From an uncultured Eubacteriales bacterium (GTDB lineage: Bacteria > Bacillota > Clostridia > Oscillospirales > CAG-272): a DNA stretch of 64,000 nt. The translations under genes were made by a program, and so were the position numbers. Location: NCBI GenBank assembly GCA_934371135.1, contig CAKRNO010000001.1:1-64000 (forward strand). Direction: 5' to 3'. Under the pieces are notes generated by a model. It saw nothing but the letters and a program-made list of their open reading frames with translations, was not told the DNA's origin and made no database searches. Position 1 is the first letter of the stretch; every line of letters begins with the position of its first letter. Below are positions 53,402 to 62,438 of the stretch, piece after piece.

Positions 53402-55231
53402 ATGAAACGGTTACGGGTGATTTTATTGGTGGCTCTGGTACTTGCGTTACTTTGCGCGCTCATTGCGTGTAACGGCAAGGAGCACACGCATACATATGCA
53501 GATGCTTGGACGCAGAACGGAACGTATCACTGGCATACTGCGTCCTGCGGGCATGCAGATGAGACAAGAGATAGGGCAGAGCACATTTATATAAACGGTA
53601 GTTGTCCTATTTGTGGAAGAGCGGAAAAGGTCTCCGAAGCTGGGCTGGAATATGAACTAACAATCGACAAGAACAGTTACCGTATTATCGGTGCAGGGAC
53701 CGTGCACAATAAAGAACTAGTAATCCCGGCAATTTATCAAGGTCTACCGGTAACGGCGATTGGGGCGAGTGCGTTTAAGGGTTGCACAGAACTCACTAGT
53801 ATAACGATCCCTGATAGTGTGACGACGGTTGGATCAAGTGCATTTGAGGGTTGTATAGGTCTCATGAACATTACAATTCCGAGTAGTGTCACGAGCATTG
53901 GTAAGAGGGCATTCTTTGAGTGCACAGGACTTACAAGTGCAACCATTCCATTTAGTGTAGCCACAATTCGAGAGGAATCCTTTTCGGGGTGCGCGGGGCT
54001 TACGAGCATCACTATTCCATCTGGCGTGACGCGTATTGAGAATTTTGCGTTTTCGGATTGTACGGGACTTACTAGCATCACAATTCCGGATAGTGTGACG
54101 AACATAAGTAATTCTGCATTTGCGGGTTGTTTCAAGCTTGCCGAGATGTATAATCTCTCCAAATTAAACATTACAGCCGGGTCAGGTATAGGCGAATACG
54201 CATTAGCGATTTATACAACTGTAGATAGCGCAAGCCAAGTGACAGTAACAGCGGACGGGTTTCGTTTCTTTGATAGCGGCGACAGTGCGTATCTTCTTGG
54301 CTATTCTGGTTCCAAAACAAACCTGATACTGCCGGAAAAATCACCAAACGGGAAAGACTATTATATTTATAAATATGCATTCTCCGGTTGTATGGGGCTT
54401 ACGAGCCTCACGATTCCCGCCGGTGTAATTGGCATTGGTGAGTCTGCATTTGGTGGATGTTTTAAACTTGTGGAGATATATAATTTTTCGAATTTAAATA
54501 TTATAAAGGGATCGTATGATAACGGTTCTGTCGGCTCACGCGCACTAGAGGTTTACACAACCACAACTACAGCGAGCCATGTAACAGAAACGGCAGATGG
54601 GTTTCGTTTCTTTGAAACCGATGATATTGTCTATCTTCTCGGTTATACAGGCACTGAAACAGATTTGACACTGCCGGAAAAATCACCGAGTGGGCAAAAA
54701 TATAGTATTTACAAATATGCCTTTTCCGGTTGCACGGAACTGACAAGCATCACATTTCCAAATAGCTTGACGAGCACTGGAGATTATGCATTTTACGGTT
54801 GTACAGGACTTACGAGCGTTTTAATTCCGGATAGTGTGACAACGATTGGACCATGTGCGTTCTACGGTTGTACAAGGCTTACAAGCGTCTTAATTCCGGA
54901 TAGTGTGACAGCGATTGGACAAGGTGCGTTTTCGGATTGTACAGGACTTACTAGCATCACAATTCCGGATAGTGTGACAACGATTGGGTCGATGGCATTT
55001 TATGGTTGTGAAAAACTGGAATATATCGTGATCCCTAGGAATGTTTCGGAAATTGGAATTGGTGCGTTTTACAAATGCTATGCGTTAAAAGACATTGTAT
55101 TTGCAGAACAGGAAGGTTGGTGGTATTATCGTAGTGGTTTCGGTTTTGAACAGGCATTGGATGTTATGGATTCGGAGGAGAATGCAAGTTGCCTGAAGAA
55201 CGATGGTGCATCTAGGCTTTATCGAAAGTGA
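53402..55231 (+). CDS. BspA-like leucine-rich-repeat lipoprotein
   Basis: 609 residues; ATG at 53402 after GGAGGACTTCACAA. Lipoprotein signal ending ALIAC (Cys21). A Cys/His-rich segment follows (THTYADAWTQNGTYHWHTAS, then CPICGRAE), common in clostridial surface proteins. About ten LRR_5 repeats of 23 residues (LTSITIPDSVTTIGSSAFEGC) come next. A ~130-residue block (SRALEVYTTTTTASHVTETA, DGFRFF.., LPEKSP.G..Y.IYKYAFSGC) occurs twice. BspA-type proteins bind host matrix proteins or mediate aggregation. Base composition is much more AT-rich than its surroundings. The SIR2-like gene starts 20 bp later. Confidence 0.9.
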   Translation: MKRLRVILLVALVLALLCALIACNGKEHTHTYADAWTQNGTYHWHTASCGHADETRDRAEHIYINGSCPICGRAEKVSEAGLEYELTIDKNSYRIIGAGTVHNKELVIPAIYQGLPVTAIGASAFKGCTELTSITIPDSVTTVGSSAFEGCIGLMNITIPSSVTSIGKRAFFECTGLTSATIPFSVATIREESFSGCAGLTSITIPSGVTRIENFAFSDCTGLTSITIPDSVTNISNSAFAGCFKLAEMYNLSKLNITAGSGIGEYALAIYTTVDSASQVTVTADGFRFFDSGDSAYLLGYSGSKTNLILPEKSPNGKDYYIYKYAFSGCMGLTSLTIPAGVIGIGESAFGGCFKLVEIYNFSNLNIIKGSYDNGSVGSRALEVYTTTTTASHVTETADGFRFFETDDIVYLLGYTGTETDLTLPEKSPSGQKYSIYKYAFSGCTELTSITFPNSLTSTGDYAFYGCTGLTSVLIPDSVTTIGPCAFYGCTRLTSVLIPDSVTAIGQGAFSDCTGLTSITIPDSVTTIGSMAFYGCEKLEYIVIPRNVSEIGIGAFYKCYALKDIVFAEQEGWWYYRSGFGFEQALDVMDSEENASCLKNDGASRLYRK

Positions 55232-55251
55232 TCGGAATAAAAAATAAAACA

Positions 55252-56499
55252 ATGAAAAGTATTTGTTTTTTGTTTGGGTCTGGTGCCGACTCGGACTATG
55301 ATAGCAATTTGAAGTCAGGAGCCTCATTCGTTGAAGCATTACTATGTAGCAAAGAAAGTGATTCGGTAAAATGCATTGTTGGAGATAGAATTGGGCATCA
55401 ACCACTAATTCACGCACAGAGCACACGTGTATTTGTGCAAACAATTCAACAGCACGAGGCTAAAGCTCGCAAGGTGTTAGACGAAACCTTTGTTGATAAT
55501 GTTCTTCAATACTTGCAGGGAGAAATTAAATACAAGCAAGCGGGAATACAAAATCAATGCCGGTGTTTCTATGATGCCATTACTAAGCCTTCAGATGATG
55601 CGCAAACGAATAGCATACGCAAGTTTTTTCTTGACAATGCAATCTTTTTTGATACATTGGATGAAAAGTTTAATTCTCTTAGAGATTGCGATAGCTTAAA
55701 TAAGCATGCGAGGCAGGTTGTTTTTGCATATTGGACGGTGTTTCTTCAAATGACAAGGCAGGCTTATCATTTGGGGACACATACTTTAGATATTATGAGC
55801 AAAGAAAAAGCTATCAAGGTGGTCTGTGAAGAGCAATCCGCACCAACAAGTGCGGACGACAGTTATTATGAGGTGTTAAAGCAGTCGAAGTTATCGTGCC
55901 GTGTGATAACAACAAACTACACAGACCATATTGAAAGGATGTTCCGAGATAGCCAACCGGCGTACTTGCATGGGAAACTACATTGGTTTGAAGATTACCG
56001 AAAATTGTGTGTGTACGATTGTCGTAATTCCGACGAACGAAAACAAATTGAAAATGAGGAGTGTGTTGTTCCTTTTATTCTGATTCCCAGTGGGGTTAAA
56101 CCGATTATTTGTAGCAAACAATTGCGAGAGTTCGGGAAATTTATTGGCTATTTGGACGATAGTACAATTCTTGTCGTTGTAGGTTATAAATTTAATAGTG
56201 AGGATAATCATATTAATTCCATTATTGGTGAATGGTTAAAGGGCGCTAATAAACGCAAACTCCTCTATTTGAACTGGTGTGAGGATCCATCGCAAAAGAG
56301 CGTGGCATTTGAGTGCATGAACTGGAGCAGAGATTTTAAGAAAAAAGTAATTAATCTAGACGAAGCTGAGGCGTCCGAAGCTTCATCCGTATTTTCTTCG
56401 CGTTGCAAAATTTTTGACTTTCTCATCAACGCAGAGACTTGCAGAAAAGTCTTTAGAAACATTGTAGAAGGTTTAAAAATATACCAAATACAAAATTGA
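55252..56499 (+). CDS. SIR2-like domain protein, possible antiphage effector
   Basis: 415 residues; ATG at 55252, only a poor ribosome site (CGGAATAAAA). A GTG at 55228 is an alternative that overlaps the BspA stop. The SIR2/Rossmann features are the N-terminal glycine loop ICFLFGSGADSDYD (residues 4-17), CRVITTNYTDHIERMF near 215, AYLHGKLHW near 236 and TILVVVGYKFNSEDNHINSI near 305. The layout is that of SIR2-like NADases in bacterial defence (ThsA, DSR and related systems), not of protein deacetylases. AT-rich like its BspA neighbour. No sensor or second component is recognisable next to it. Confidence 0.8.
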   Translation: MKSICFLFGSGADSDYDSNLKSGASFVEALLCSKESDSVKCIVGDRIGHQPLIHAQSTRVFVQTIQQHEAKARKVLDETFVDNVLQYLQGEIKYKQAGIQNQCRCFYDAITKPSDDAQTNSIRKFFLDNAIFFDTLDEKFNSLRDCDSLNKHARQVVFAYWTVFLQMTRQAYHLGTHTLDIMSKEKAIKVVCEEQSAPTSADDSYYEVLKQSKLSCRVITTNYTDHIERMFRDSQPAYLHGKLHWFEDYRKLCVYDCRNSDERKQIENEECVVPFILIPSGVKPIICSKQLREFGKFIGYLDDSTILVVVGYKFNSEDNHINSIIGEWLKGANKRKLLYLNWCEDPSQKSVAFECMNWSRDFKKKVINLDEAEASEASSVFSSRCKIFDFLINAETCRKVFRNIVEGLKIYQIQN

Positions 56500-56619
56500 A
56501 AAATGTATTTTTGCTTCACAAGAAAACGGATCTGCTTTCCCTTTACATCAACGTGCGGGGTATTTTTCGTAGTCCCTGACCGTATATTGTAGCAATGATA
56601 AGATGGGGGGACGGGCGTT

Positions 56620-59256
56620 TTGCAGACTGTCGGGACGGTGGAGGAGCGGGGGCTCGGAGAGGCGGAGGTCGCGGCATCCCGCGAGAAATACGGGGCGAAT
56701 GTCCTCGTGACGCGCAAGAGGCGCAGCTTCTTTCGGGAGCTGCTCGGCAACTTCGGCGACCCGATCATCCGGGTGCTTCTGATTGCACTTGCCGTGAACA
56801 TCATTGTGCTGTTCCGCGAGATCAACTGGTTTGAGACGGGCGGGATCCTGCTCGCCGTTTTTCTGTCTACCTTTGTCTCGACCATCTCTGAATGGGGCAG
56901 TGCACGCGCGTTTGAGCGATTACGCGAGGGCTCCGGTACGCTCTGCCGCGTGCGTCGGGCAGGGCAGACAGTGGAGATCCCGGCGGAGGAGCTGGTCGTC
57001 GGGGATATTATGCTCCTCGGCGCGGGTGAAATGGTACAGGCGGACGCGCGGCTCCTCTCCGGGGAGATCGCGGTCGACCAGTCGGCGCTCAACGGCGAGG
57101 GGGCAGAGGTGACGAAGTACCCGGGCGGGCGCGGGAACTGGGACCTCGCTTCACCCGGGGCGGTGTTCCGCGGGAGCCTTGTTTCGTCTGGGGCGGCGTG
57201 CGTGCGTGTCGCGCGCGTCGGGTCGGATACGCTCTACGGGTCCCTCGCGACAGAGTTGCAGGCAGAAGTACGCGAGAGCCCCCTGAAGCTACGGCTCGCG
57301 CACCTTGCGGGGCAGATCAGCCGCATCGGGTACATCATGGCGGCATTGGTCGCGGTCGCATATCTTTTCAACGCTTTTGTGCTCTCCGCGGGCTTTGACC
57401 GCGCGCAGATACTCTTGCGCCTCGCGGATGGCAGATATGTTTTCAAGACGCTGATGCACGTCGTGACCCTCGTCATCACCGTAATCGTCGTGGCGGTGCC
57501 GGAGGGGCTACCCATGATGATCACCGTCGTGCTCTCCTCCAACATGAAGCGGATGCTGAAAAACGGCGTCCTCGTGCGGAAAATGGTCGGTATCGAGACG
57601 GCGGGGAGCATGAACATTCTCTTTACCGATAAAACGGGCACCCTCACAGAGGGGAAAATGAGCGTCATCGGCGTCGTCAGCGGGGATACGGTGCTCTACA
57701 AGTCCCCGCGGGCACTCACGGCGTCTCCTGCGCTCCATCATGCGCTCTCAGCGTGCGTGATGGGGAACAGCGACAGCGCCATGACCGAGACGGGACCCGT
57801 CGGCGGCAATGCGACGGACCGGGCGTGCCTTTCGTTCTTTTTTGATCCCGCCATTCCTATGCCGCGGGTGCGGTGGCGCCTGCCGTTTTCCAGCGAACGT
57901 AAGTATGCAGCGACGGCAACGGCAGAGGGGATCCTCTGCAAGGGGGCGCCGGAGGTCCTGCTCCCGCGGGTCGTCTCCCGCATGACAGCGGACGGCAGTG
58001 TGCGTCCCATGAGCCCGAAGGATAAACAGCACTTTGAATATGAACTGCATAAATCTGCCGCGCGGGGGGAGCGTCTGCTGCTTCTCTGCCGGGGTGATGC
58101 CGGGCAGGGCGATCTTGCCGCCCTGCCGCCCCTGACACTGCTCGGTGCCGTGATCCTGCGCGACCGGGTACGCAAGGAGGCACCGGACGCGGTCGGTCAG
58201 TTACGGCGCGCAGGCGTGCGCGTCGTGATGGTGACGGGAGATGCGCGGGAGACGGCGGTCGCCATTGCGCGGGAGTCGGGCATTTTCTGTGAGGGGGAGG
58301 GGACGGTCCTCGGCGGCGATGAGCTCGCCAACCTTACAGATGAAGAACTTTCCGAGCGGCTCGGGCATCTCGCCGTCGTGTATCGCGCCCTCCCGGGGGA
58401 TAAATCGCGCCTTGTCCGCGCGGCGCAGATGCGCGGGCTCGTCGCCGGGATGACAGGCGACGGTGTGAACGACGCCCCCTCTCTCAAACTGGCGGACGTA
58501 GGCTTTGCGATGGGGAGCGGTACGGACATCGCCCGCGAAGCAGGGGACATCGTAATCCTGGACGATAACATTGCGTCGATCGCCCGCACGGTCCTGTACG
58601 GCCGCACCATTTTCAAATCCATCCGCAAATTCATCACGTTCCAGCTCACGATGAACCTCTGTGCCGTCGGCGTGTCCCTGTTCGGGCAGTTTATCGGCAT
58701 CGAGAGCCCCGTGACCATCCTGCAGATGCTCTGGGTCAACATCATCATGGATACGCTCGGCGGTCTTGCGTTCGCCGGGGAGCCCCCGCTCGCCATGTAT
58801 ATGCGCGAGAAACCGAAAAAGCGCGAGGAGCGAATCCTCTCGGGCGCCATGATCCACCAGATCGCCATCACGGGGAGCTATACGCTCGGCGTGTGCGCGT
58901 GGTATCTCGCTTCTCCCACGATGGCACGCATCTTCCACCGGGACACGAGCGAGGTATATTTCCTGACACTGTTTTTCGCCCTGTTCATCTTTTGCGGGAT
59001 CGCGAACTGCTTTGCCGCCCGGAGCGAGCGGATGAACCTCTTTTCGTCCATCGGGCGCAACAAGCCGTTTATGCTCATCATGAGCTTTATCCTGTGCGTT
59101 CAGCTCGCGATGCTGTACTTCGGGGGAGAGCTGTTCCGCACCGTCCCGCCTGCGGCGGGAGACCTCGCCCTGGTCGCGCTCCTCGCCATGACGGTGCTGC
59201 CTGTGGATTTCGTCAGACGGTGTTTCTTCCGCCTGCATCGCCGGGAGGAAAAGTAG
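56620..59256 (+). CDS. Calcium-type P-type ATPase (type II)
   Basis: 878 residues; TTG at 56620 is the only start that keeps the N domain complete, and the ribosome site is weak. Actuator-domain motif ALNGEGAEVTK corresponds to the usual TGES, with Gly-Glu kept. PEGLP at about 293 in helix M4 is the ion-site motif of Ca2+ pumps. The phosphorylation motif DKTGTLTEG starts at Asp337. Further motifs are CKGAPEVLLPR in the nucleotide domain and MTGDGVNDAPSLKLADVGFAMG near 611. Ten membrane helices expected. It probably exports Ca2+ or a related divalent ion. Confidence 0.92.
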   Translation: MQTVGTVEERGLGEAEVAASREKYGANVLVTRKRRSFFRELLGNFGDPIIRVLLIALAVNIIVLFREINWFETGGILLAVFLSTFVSTISEWGSARAFERLREGSGTLCRVRRAGQTVEIPAEELVVGDIMLLGAGEMVQADARLLSGEIAVDQSALNGEGAEVTKYPGGRGNWDLASPGAVFRGSLVSSGAACVRVARVGSDTLYGSLATELQAEVRESPLKLRLAHLAGQISRIGYIMAALVAVAYLFNAFVLSAGFDRAQILLRLADGRYVFKTLMHVVTLVITVIVVAVPEGLPMMITVVLSSNMKRMLKNGVLVRKMVGIETAGSMNILFTDKTGTLTEGKMSVIGVVSGDTVLYKSPRALTASPALHHALSACVMGNSDSAMTETGPVGGNATDRACLSFFFDPAIPMPRVRWRLPFSSERKYAATATAEGILCKGAPEVLLPRVVSRMTADGSVRPMSPKDKQHFEYELHKSAARGERLLLLCRGDAGQGDLAALPPLTLLGAVILRDRVRKEAPDAVGQLRRAGVRVVMVTGDARETAVAIARESGIFCEGEGTVLGGDELANLTDEELSERLGHLAVVYRALPGDKSRLVRAAQMRGLVAGMTGDGVNDAPSLKLADVGFAMGSGTDIAREAGDIVILDDNIASIARTVLYGRTIFKSIRKFITFQLTMNLCAVGVSLFGQFIGIESPVTILQMLWVNIIMDTLGGLAFAGEPPLAMYMREKPKKREERILSGAMIHQIAITGSYTLGVCAWYLASPTMARIFHRDTSEVYFLTLFFALFIFCGIANCFAARSERMNLFSSIGRNKPFMLIMSFILCVQLAMLYFGGELFRTVPPAAGDLALVALLAMTVLPVDFVRRCFFRLHRREEK

Positions 59257-59352
59257 CCTCATAGAACAATTTTCGCACGATTCCGATATTTTCTTTACTT
59301 TTAGCGCACTATGTGCTACAATATTAGTACAGAAACGGAACCGGAGGAAATC

Positions 59353-60186
59353 ATGGGGCACAGATTTGTATTCGGAGCATCGGAGAAGACGGGGACCGGG
59401 ACCCTCCTGCGCGCAGAGCGGCACGAGGGCTGCATGGAGCTTTTGTTCGTGCGCCGCGGCACTGTCACGGTACAGACGGCGATGTGCTGCTTTTCCGCTG
59501 CGGAGGGGGAGCTCTGCTTCCTCGCCCCGGACATGGTGCGTACCGTCACGGCGGATGGCGCCGCCGGCGCCACGGTCGGCAGCATCTATTTTGACACCGA
59601 GTTCCTGGAGGATCTCCCCGAGAGCATCGACCGCGACCTATTCTATATGTTCCTGATGCAGTCCCGCACGCGGGAAAACCGGTATGCACCGGACGCCCCG
59701 CTGTATGACGCCCTCGTCACCACTTTCGAGACCTGCTATGAGGAATATGTCACGCGCGATCTCTGCTATTCTCTCCGCATCCGCGCCCAGATCGATTACA
59801 TGATGGCACAGGTAATCGCCTCGTACAGCACGACGCGCGAGAACGACCGCGTCATCTACCATAACGTCCTGCGCCTGCGCGACAGTCTGAACTATATTGA
59901 CGCACATTACCGGGATAAGATGTCCGTCCCCGCGCTCGCAGAGTATCTGCGGGTCACCCCGGATTACTACACCAAGCTTTTCCGCGACAGTATCGGAAAG
60001 ACGACGGTCGATTATATCAACTCGGTGCGGATCAACCGGGGGATGATCCTGCTCCTGGAGGCGGATCTGCCGGTGTCCGAGATTGCGGAGGAGGTCGGGC
60101 TCGCGAGCGGTAACTATTTCAGCAAGCTGTTCCGTACGACCCTCGGCACGACGCCGCTGCTTTTCCGTCGGGAGAACAGACCCTGA
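59353..60186 (+). CDS. AraC-family transcriptional regulator
   Basis: 277 residues; ATG at 59353 after GGAGGAAATC. Residues 1-110 form a cupin sensing domain (MELLFVRRGTVTVQTAMCCF, GELCFLAPDMVRTV). The DNA-binding domain lies at about 178-275 (NYIDAHYRDKMSVPALAEYL; YYTKLFRDSIGKTTVDYI; SEIAEEVGLASGNYFSKLFR). Promoter TTTACT-N17-TACAAT lies about 59300-59328. No target operon is adjacent, since the P-ATPase ends before it and clpX converges; the target is unknown. Confidence 0.9.
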   Translation: MGHRFVFGASEKTGTGTLLRAERHEGCMELLFVRRGTVTVQTAMCCFSAAEGELCFLAPDMVRTVTADGAAGATVGSIYFDTEFLEDLPESIDRDLFYMFLMQSRTRENRYAPDAPLYDALVTTFETCYEEYVTRDLCYSLRIRAQIDYMMAQVIASYSTTRENDRVIYHNVLRLRDSLNYIDAHYRDKMSVPALAEYLRVTPDYYTKLFRDSIGKTTVDYINSVRINRGMILLLEADLPVSEIAEEVGLASGNYFSKLFRTTLGTTPLLFRRENRP

Positions 60187-60297
60187 CGGCGTAAGTCAGA
60201 GGCAGAACGGCAGTGATAGCCGCAGGATAGCGTGCGGAGCTGCCGGTGTAGTGCACCGAAAGCAGCCGTTATATGAACCACCGATATTTGTAAGGAA

Positions 60298-60330
60298 ACA
60301 GCCGGGACGCAAATGCGTCCCGGCTGTTCT
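60298..60330. terminator. Terminator between the AraC gene and clpX
   Basis: AGCCGGGACGC-AAAT-GCGTCCCGGCT stem followed by GTTCT on the plus strand. Confidence 0.65.
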
Positions 60331-60374
60331 GATACCGTTTCAGGATTGCTGCCGCTACGCGGCAGGGGAGGGGG

Positions 60375-61706
60375 TCAGTTGTCCTTTTTCTCCACGATGA
60401 GCTCGCCCGTGCCGCGTACATAGTCCGCGGTCACGATGACGCGCTTGACATCGCCGCGGGAGGGGATGTCGTACATCGGGTCGAGCATGATGGACTCCAT
60501 GATGGAGCGCAGCCCCCGCGCGCCGGTCTCCCGCTCAATCGCGAGGTGCGCGATCGCCCGGTAGGCGTCCTCCTCGAACACGAGCTCCACGCCCTCCATC
60601 TCAAACAGCTTCTGATACTGCTTGGCGAGCGCGTTTTTCGGCTCCCGCAGGATGCGCACGAGAGCATCCTCATCGAGGTTGTCGAGCGTCGTGATGACGG
60701 GGAGACGACCGACGAGTTCGGGGATGAGCCCGTACTTGACGATGTCATGCGCCGTCACGTCGGAATAGGTACCCTTCGCAAGGCGCTCGCTCTTGGTCTT
60801 GATCTCACCCGCGAAACCGATGGTCTTCTGCCCGCGGCGCTGTTCGATGATCTGCTCCAGTCCGTCAAAAGCACCGCCGCAGATAAAGAGGATGTTTTCG
60901 GTGTGGATCTGAATAAATTCCTGGTTGGGGTGCTTCCTGCCGCCCTGCGGGGGGACGTTGGCAACCGTGCCCTCGATGATCTTGAGGAGCGCCTGCTGAA
61001 CACCCTCGCCGGAAACGTCACGGGTGATGGAGCGGTTTTCGCTACGGCGGGAGATCTTGTCGATCTCGTCGATGTAAATGATGCCGCGCTCTGCCCGTTC
61101 CACGTCGAAATCGGCAGCCTGGATCAGTCGGAGCAGGATGTTCTCCACGTCCTCGCCGACATAGCCGGCTTCCGTCAGGGTCGTGGCGTCCGCAATGGCG
61201 AACGGAACCCGGAAAGAGCGCGCCAGCGTCTGCGCGAGATAAGTCTTACCGACGCCGGTGGGCCCCAGCAGGAGTACGTTCGATTTCTGGAGCTCGACGT
61301 CGTCATCCTGCGGCTTTTCAGCGGGCGTTTCGGCGGGGTTCCCCTCGTTGTAACGCTCACGCGTCTTTTTGCGCTGTTCCTTCTTTTGGTCGAGGCGCAG
61401 GATCCTCTTATAGTGGTTGTAGACGGCGACCGAGAGGACACGCTTCGCGGCATCCTGCCCGATGACGTGCTCGTCGAGCATCTGCTTGATTTCCTGCGGC
61501 TTCGGCAGGTTCTCTGCCGTGAGGGGCTCTGCTGCCTCGCCCTTGGACTCTGCATCTGCCCGGTTGAGCAGATCCTCGCACGCATCCACGCAGTCGTCAC
61601 AGATATAGATGCCGGTGGGGGAGGGGATGAGGCAGAGCACCTGGTGCTCCGTCCTGCCGCAGAAGGCACAGCGGCGCACATCGCCGTTCTTACCGAATGT
61701 AGGCAT
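60375..61706 (-). CDS. clpX: ATP-dependent Clp protease ATP-binding subunit ClpX
   Basis: 443 residues. The ATG at 61706 gives MPTFGKNGDVRRCAFCG; AAAGGA lies about 12 bp upstream. The zinc-binding domain has two Cys pairs (CAFC, CDDC). Walker A is GPTGVGKTYLAQTLAR near 138, the pore loop EAGYVGEDVEN, Walker B GIIYIDEIDKI and sensor-2 GARGLRSIME near 390. About 20 extra polar residues (RERYNEGNPAETPAEKPQ region) precede Walker A compared with E. coli ClpX. It unfolds tagged proteins and feeds them to ClpP, encoded next door. Confidence 0.97.
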   Translation of the reverse strand: MPTFGKNGDVRRCAFCGRTEHQVLCLIPSPTGIYICDDCVDACEDLLNRADAESKGEAAEPLTAENLPKPQEIKQMLDEHVIGQDAAKRVLSVAVYNHYKRILRLDQKKEQRKKTRERYNEGNPAETPAEKPQDDDVELQKSNVLLLGPTGVGKTYLAQTLARSFRVPFAIADATTLTEAGYVGEDVENILLRLIQAADFDVERAERGIIYIDEIDKISRRSENRSITRDVSGEGVQQALLKIIEGTVANVPPQGGRKHPNQEFIQIHTENILFICGGAFDGLEQIIEQRRGQKTIGFAGEIKTKSERLAKGTYSDVTAHDIVKYGLIPELVGRLPVITTLDNLDEDALVRILREPKNALAKQYQKLFEMEGVELVFEEDAYRAIAHLAIERETGARGLRSIMESIMLDPMYDIPSRGDVKRVIVTADYVRGTGELIVEKKDN

Positions 61707-61778
61707 AGTCGTCAGTGATCCTTTCTTTTTAAGAGAGGGGGACCGCCGCACGGCGCGTGCGACAGTCCCCGGGACTTT

Positions 61779-62363
61779 TCAGGCGCGTTTTTCCACGACC
61801 TTGTCGACAAGACCGTATTCGAGCGCTTGCTGCGCCGTTAGGAAGTTATCGCGCTCGGTGTCGCGGCAGATCTCCTCGTAAGGTCTGCCCGTTTGTTCGG
61901 AGAGGAGGCGGTTCATTCTCTCGCGGATGCGGATGATGTGCTCCGCATGGATCTTGATATCCGTCGCCTGTCCCTGTGCACCGCCGAGAGGCTGGTGGAT
62001 CATGATCTCGCTGTTCGGGAGGGCGAGACGCTTGCCGGGTGTACCGGAGGAGAGCAGGAACGCCGCCATACTTGCCGCCATACCAAGGCAGATGGTCGAT
62101 ACGTCGCATTTGATGAAATGCATGGTATCATAGATCGCCATGCCGGCGGAAATGGAGCCGCCGGGGCTGTTGATATAGAAGTTGATATCCTTATCGGGAT
62201 CCTGTGCTTCCAGGTACAGCATCTGGGCGACGACGAGGGATGCCGTCGTGTCATTCACTTCATCGGCAAGGAAAACGATGCGGTCGTTGAGCAGACGCGA
62301 AAAAATGTCGTAGGAGCGTTCTCCGCGGCTGGTCTGTTCGACAACCATTGGGACGAGTGCCAT
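61779..62363 (-). CDS. clpP: ATP-dependent Clp protease proteolytic subunit ClpP
   Basis: 194 residues. The ATG at 62363 (MALVPMVVEQ) lies 7 bp after AAAGGAGG; an ATG 6 bases earlier is too close to that site. The catalytic triad is Ser in CLGMAASMAAFLLSSG near 97, His in NSEIMIHQPLGG near 122 and Asp in CRDTERDNFL near 171. Fourteen-subunit serine protease. It is the second gene of the tig-clpP-clpX operon. Confidence 0.98.
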   Translation of the reverse strand: MALVPMVVEQTSRGERSYDIFSRLLNDRIVFLADEVNDTTASLVVAQMLYLEAQDPDKDINFYINSPGGSISAGMAIYDTMHFIKCDVSTICLGMAASMAAFLLSSGTPGKRLALPNSEIMIHQPLGGAQGQATDIKIHAEHIIRIRERMNRLLSEQTGRPYEEICRDTERDNFLTAQQALEYGLVDKVVEKRA

Positions 62364-62438
62364 GTTCATTCCTCCTTTGTACATAAAACGGGTAAATGAT
62401 GCGGGTAGCGCGGGGGAGACCCCCGCGCTGTCGGTTAA

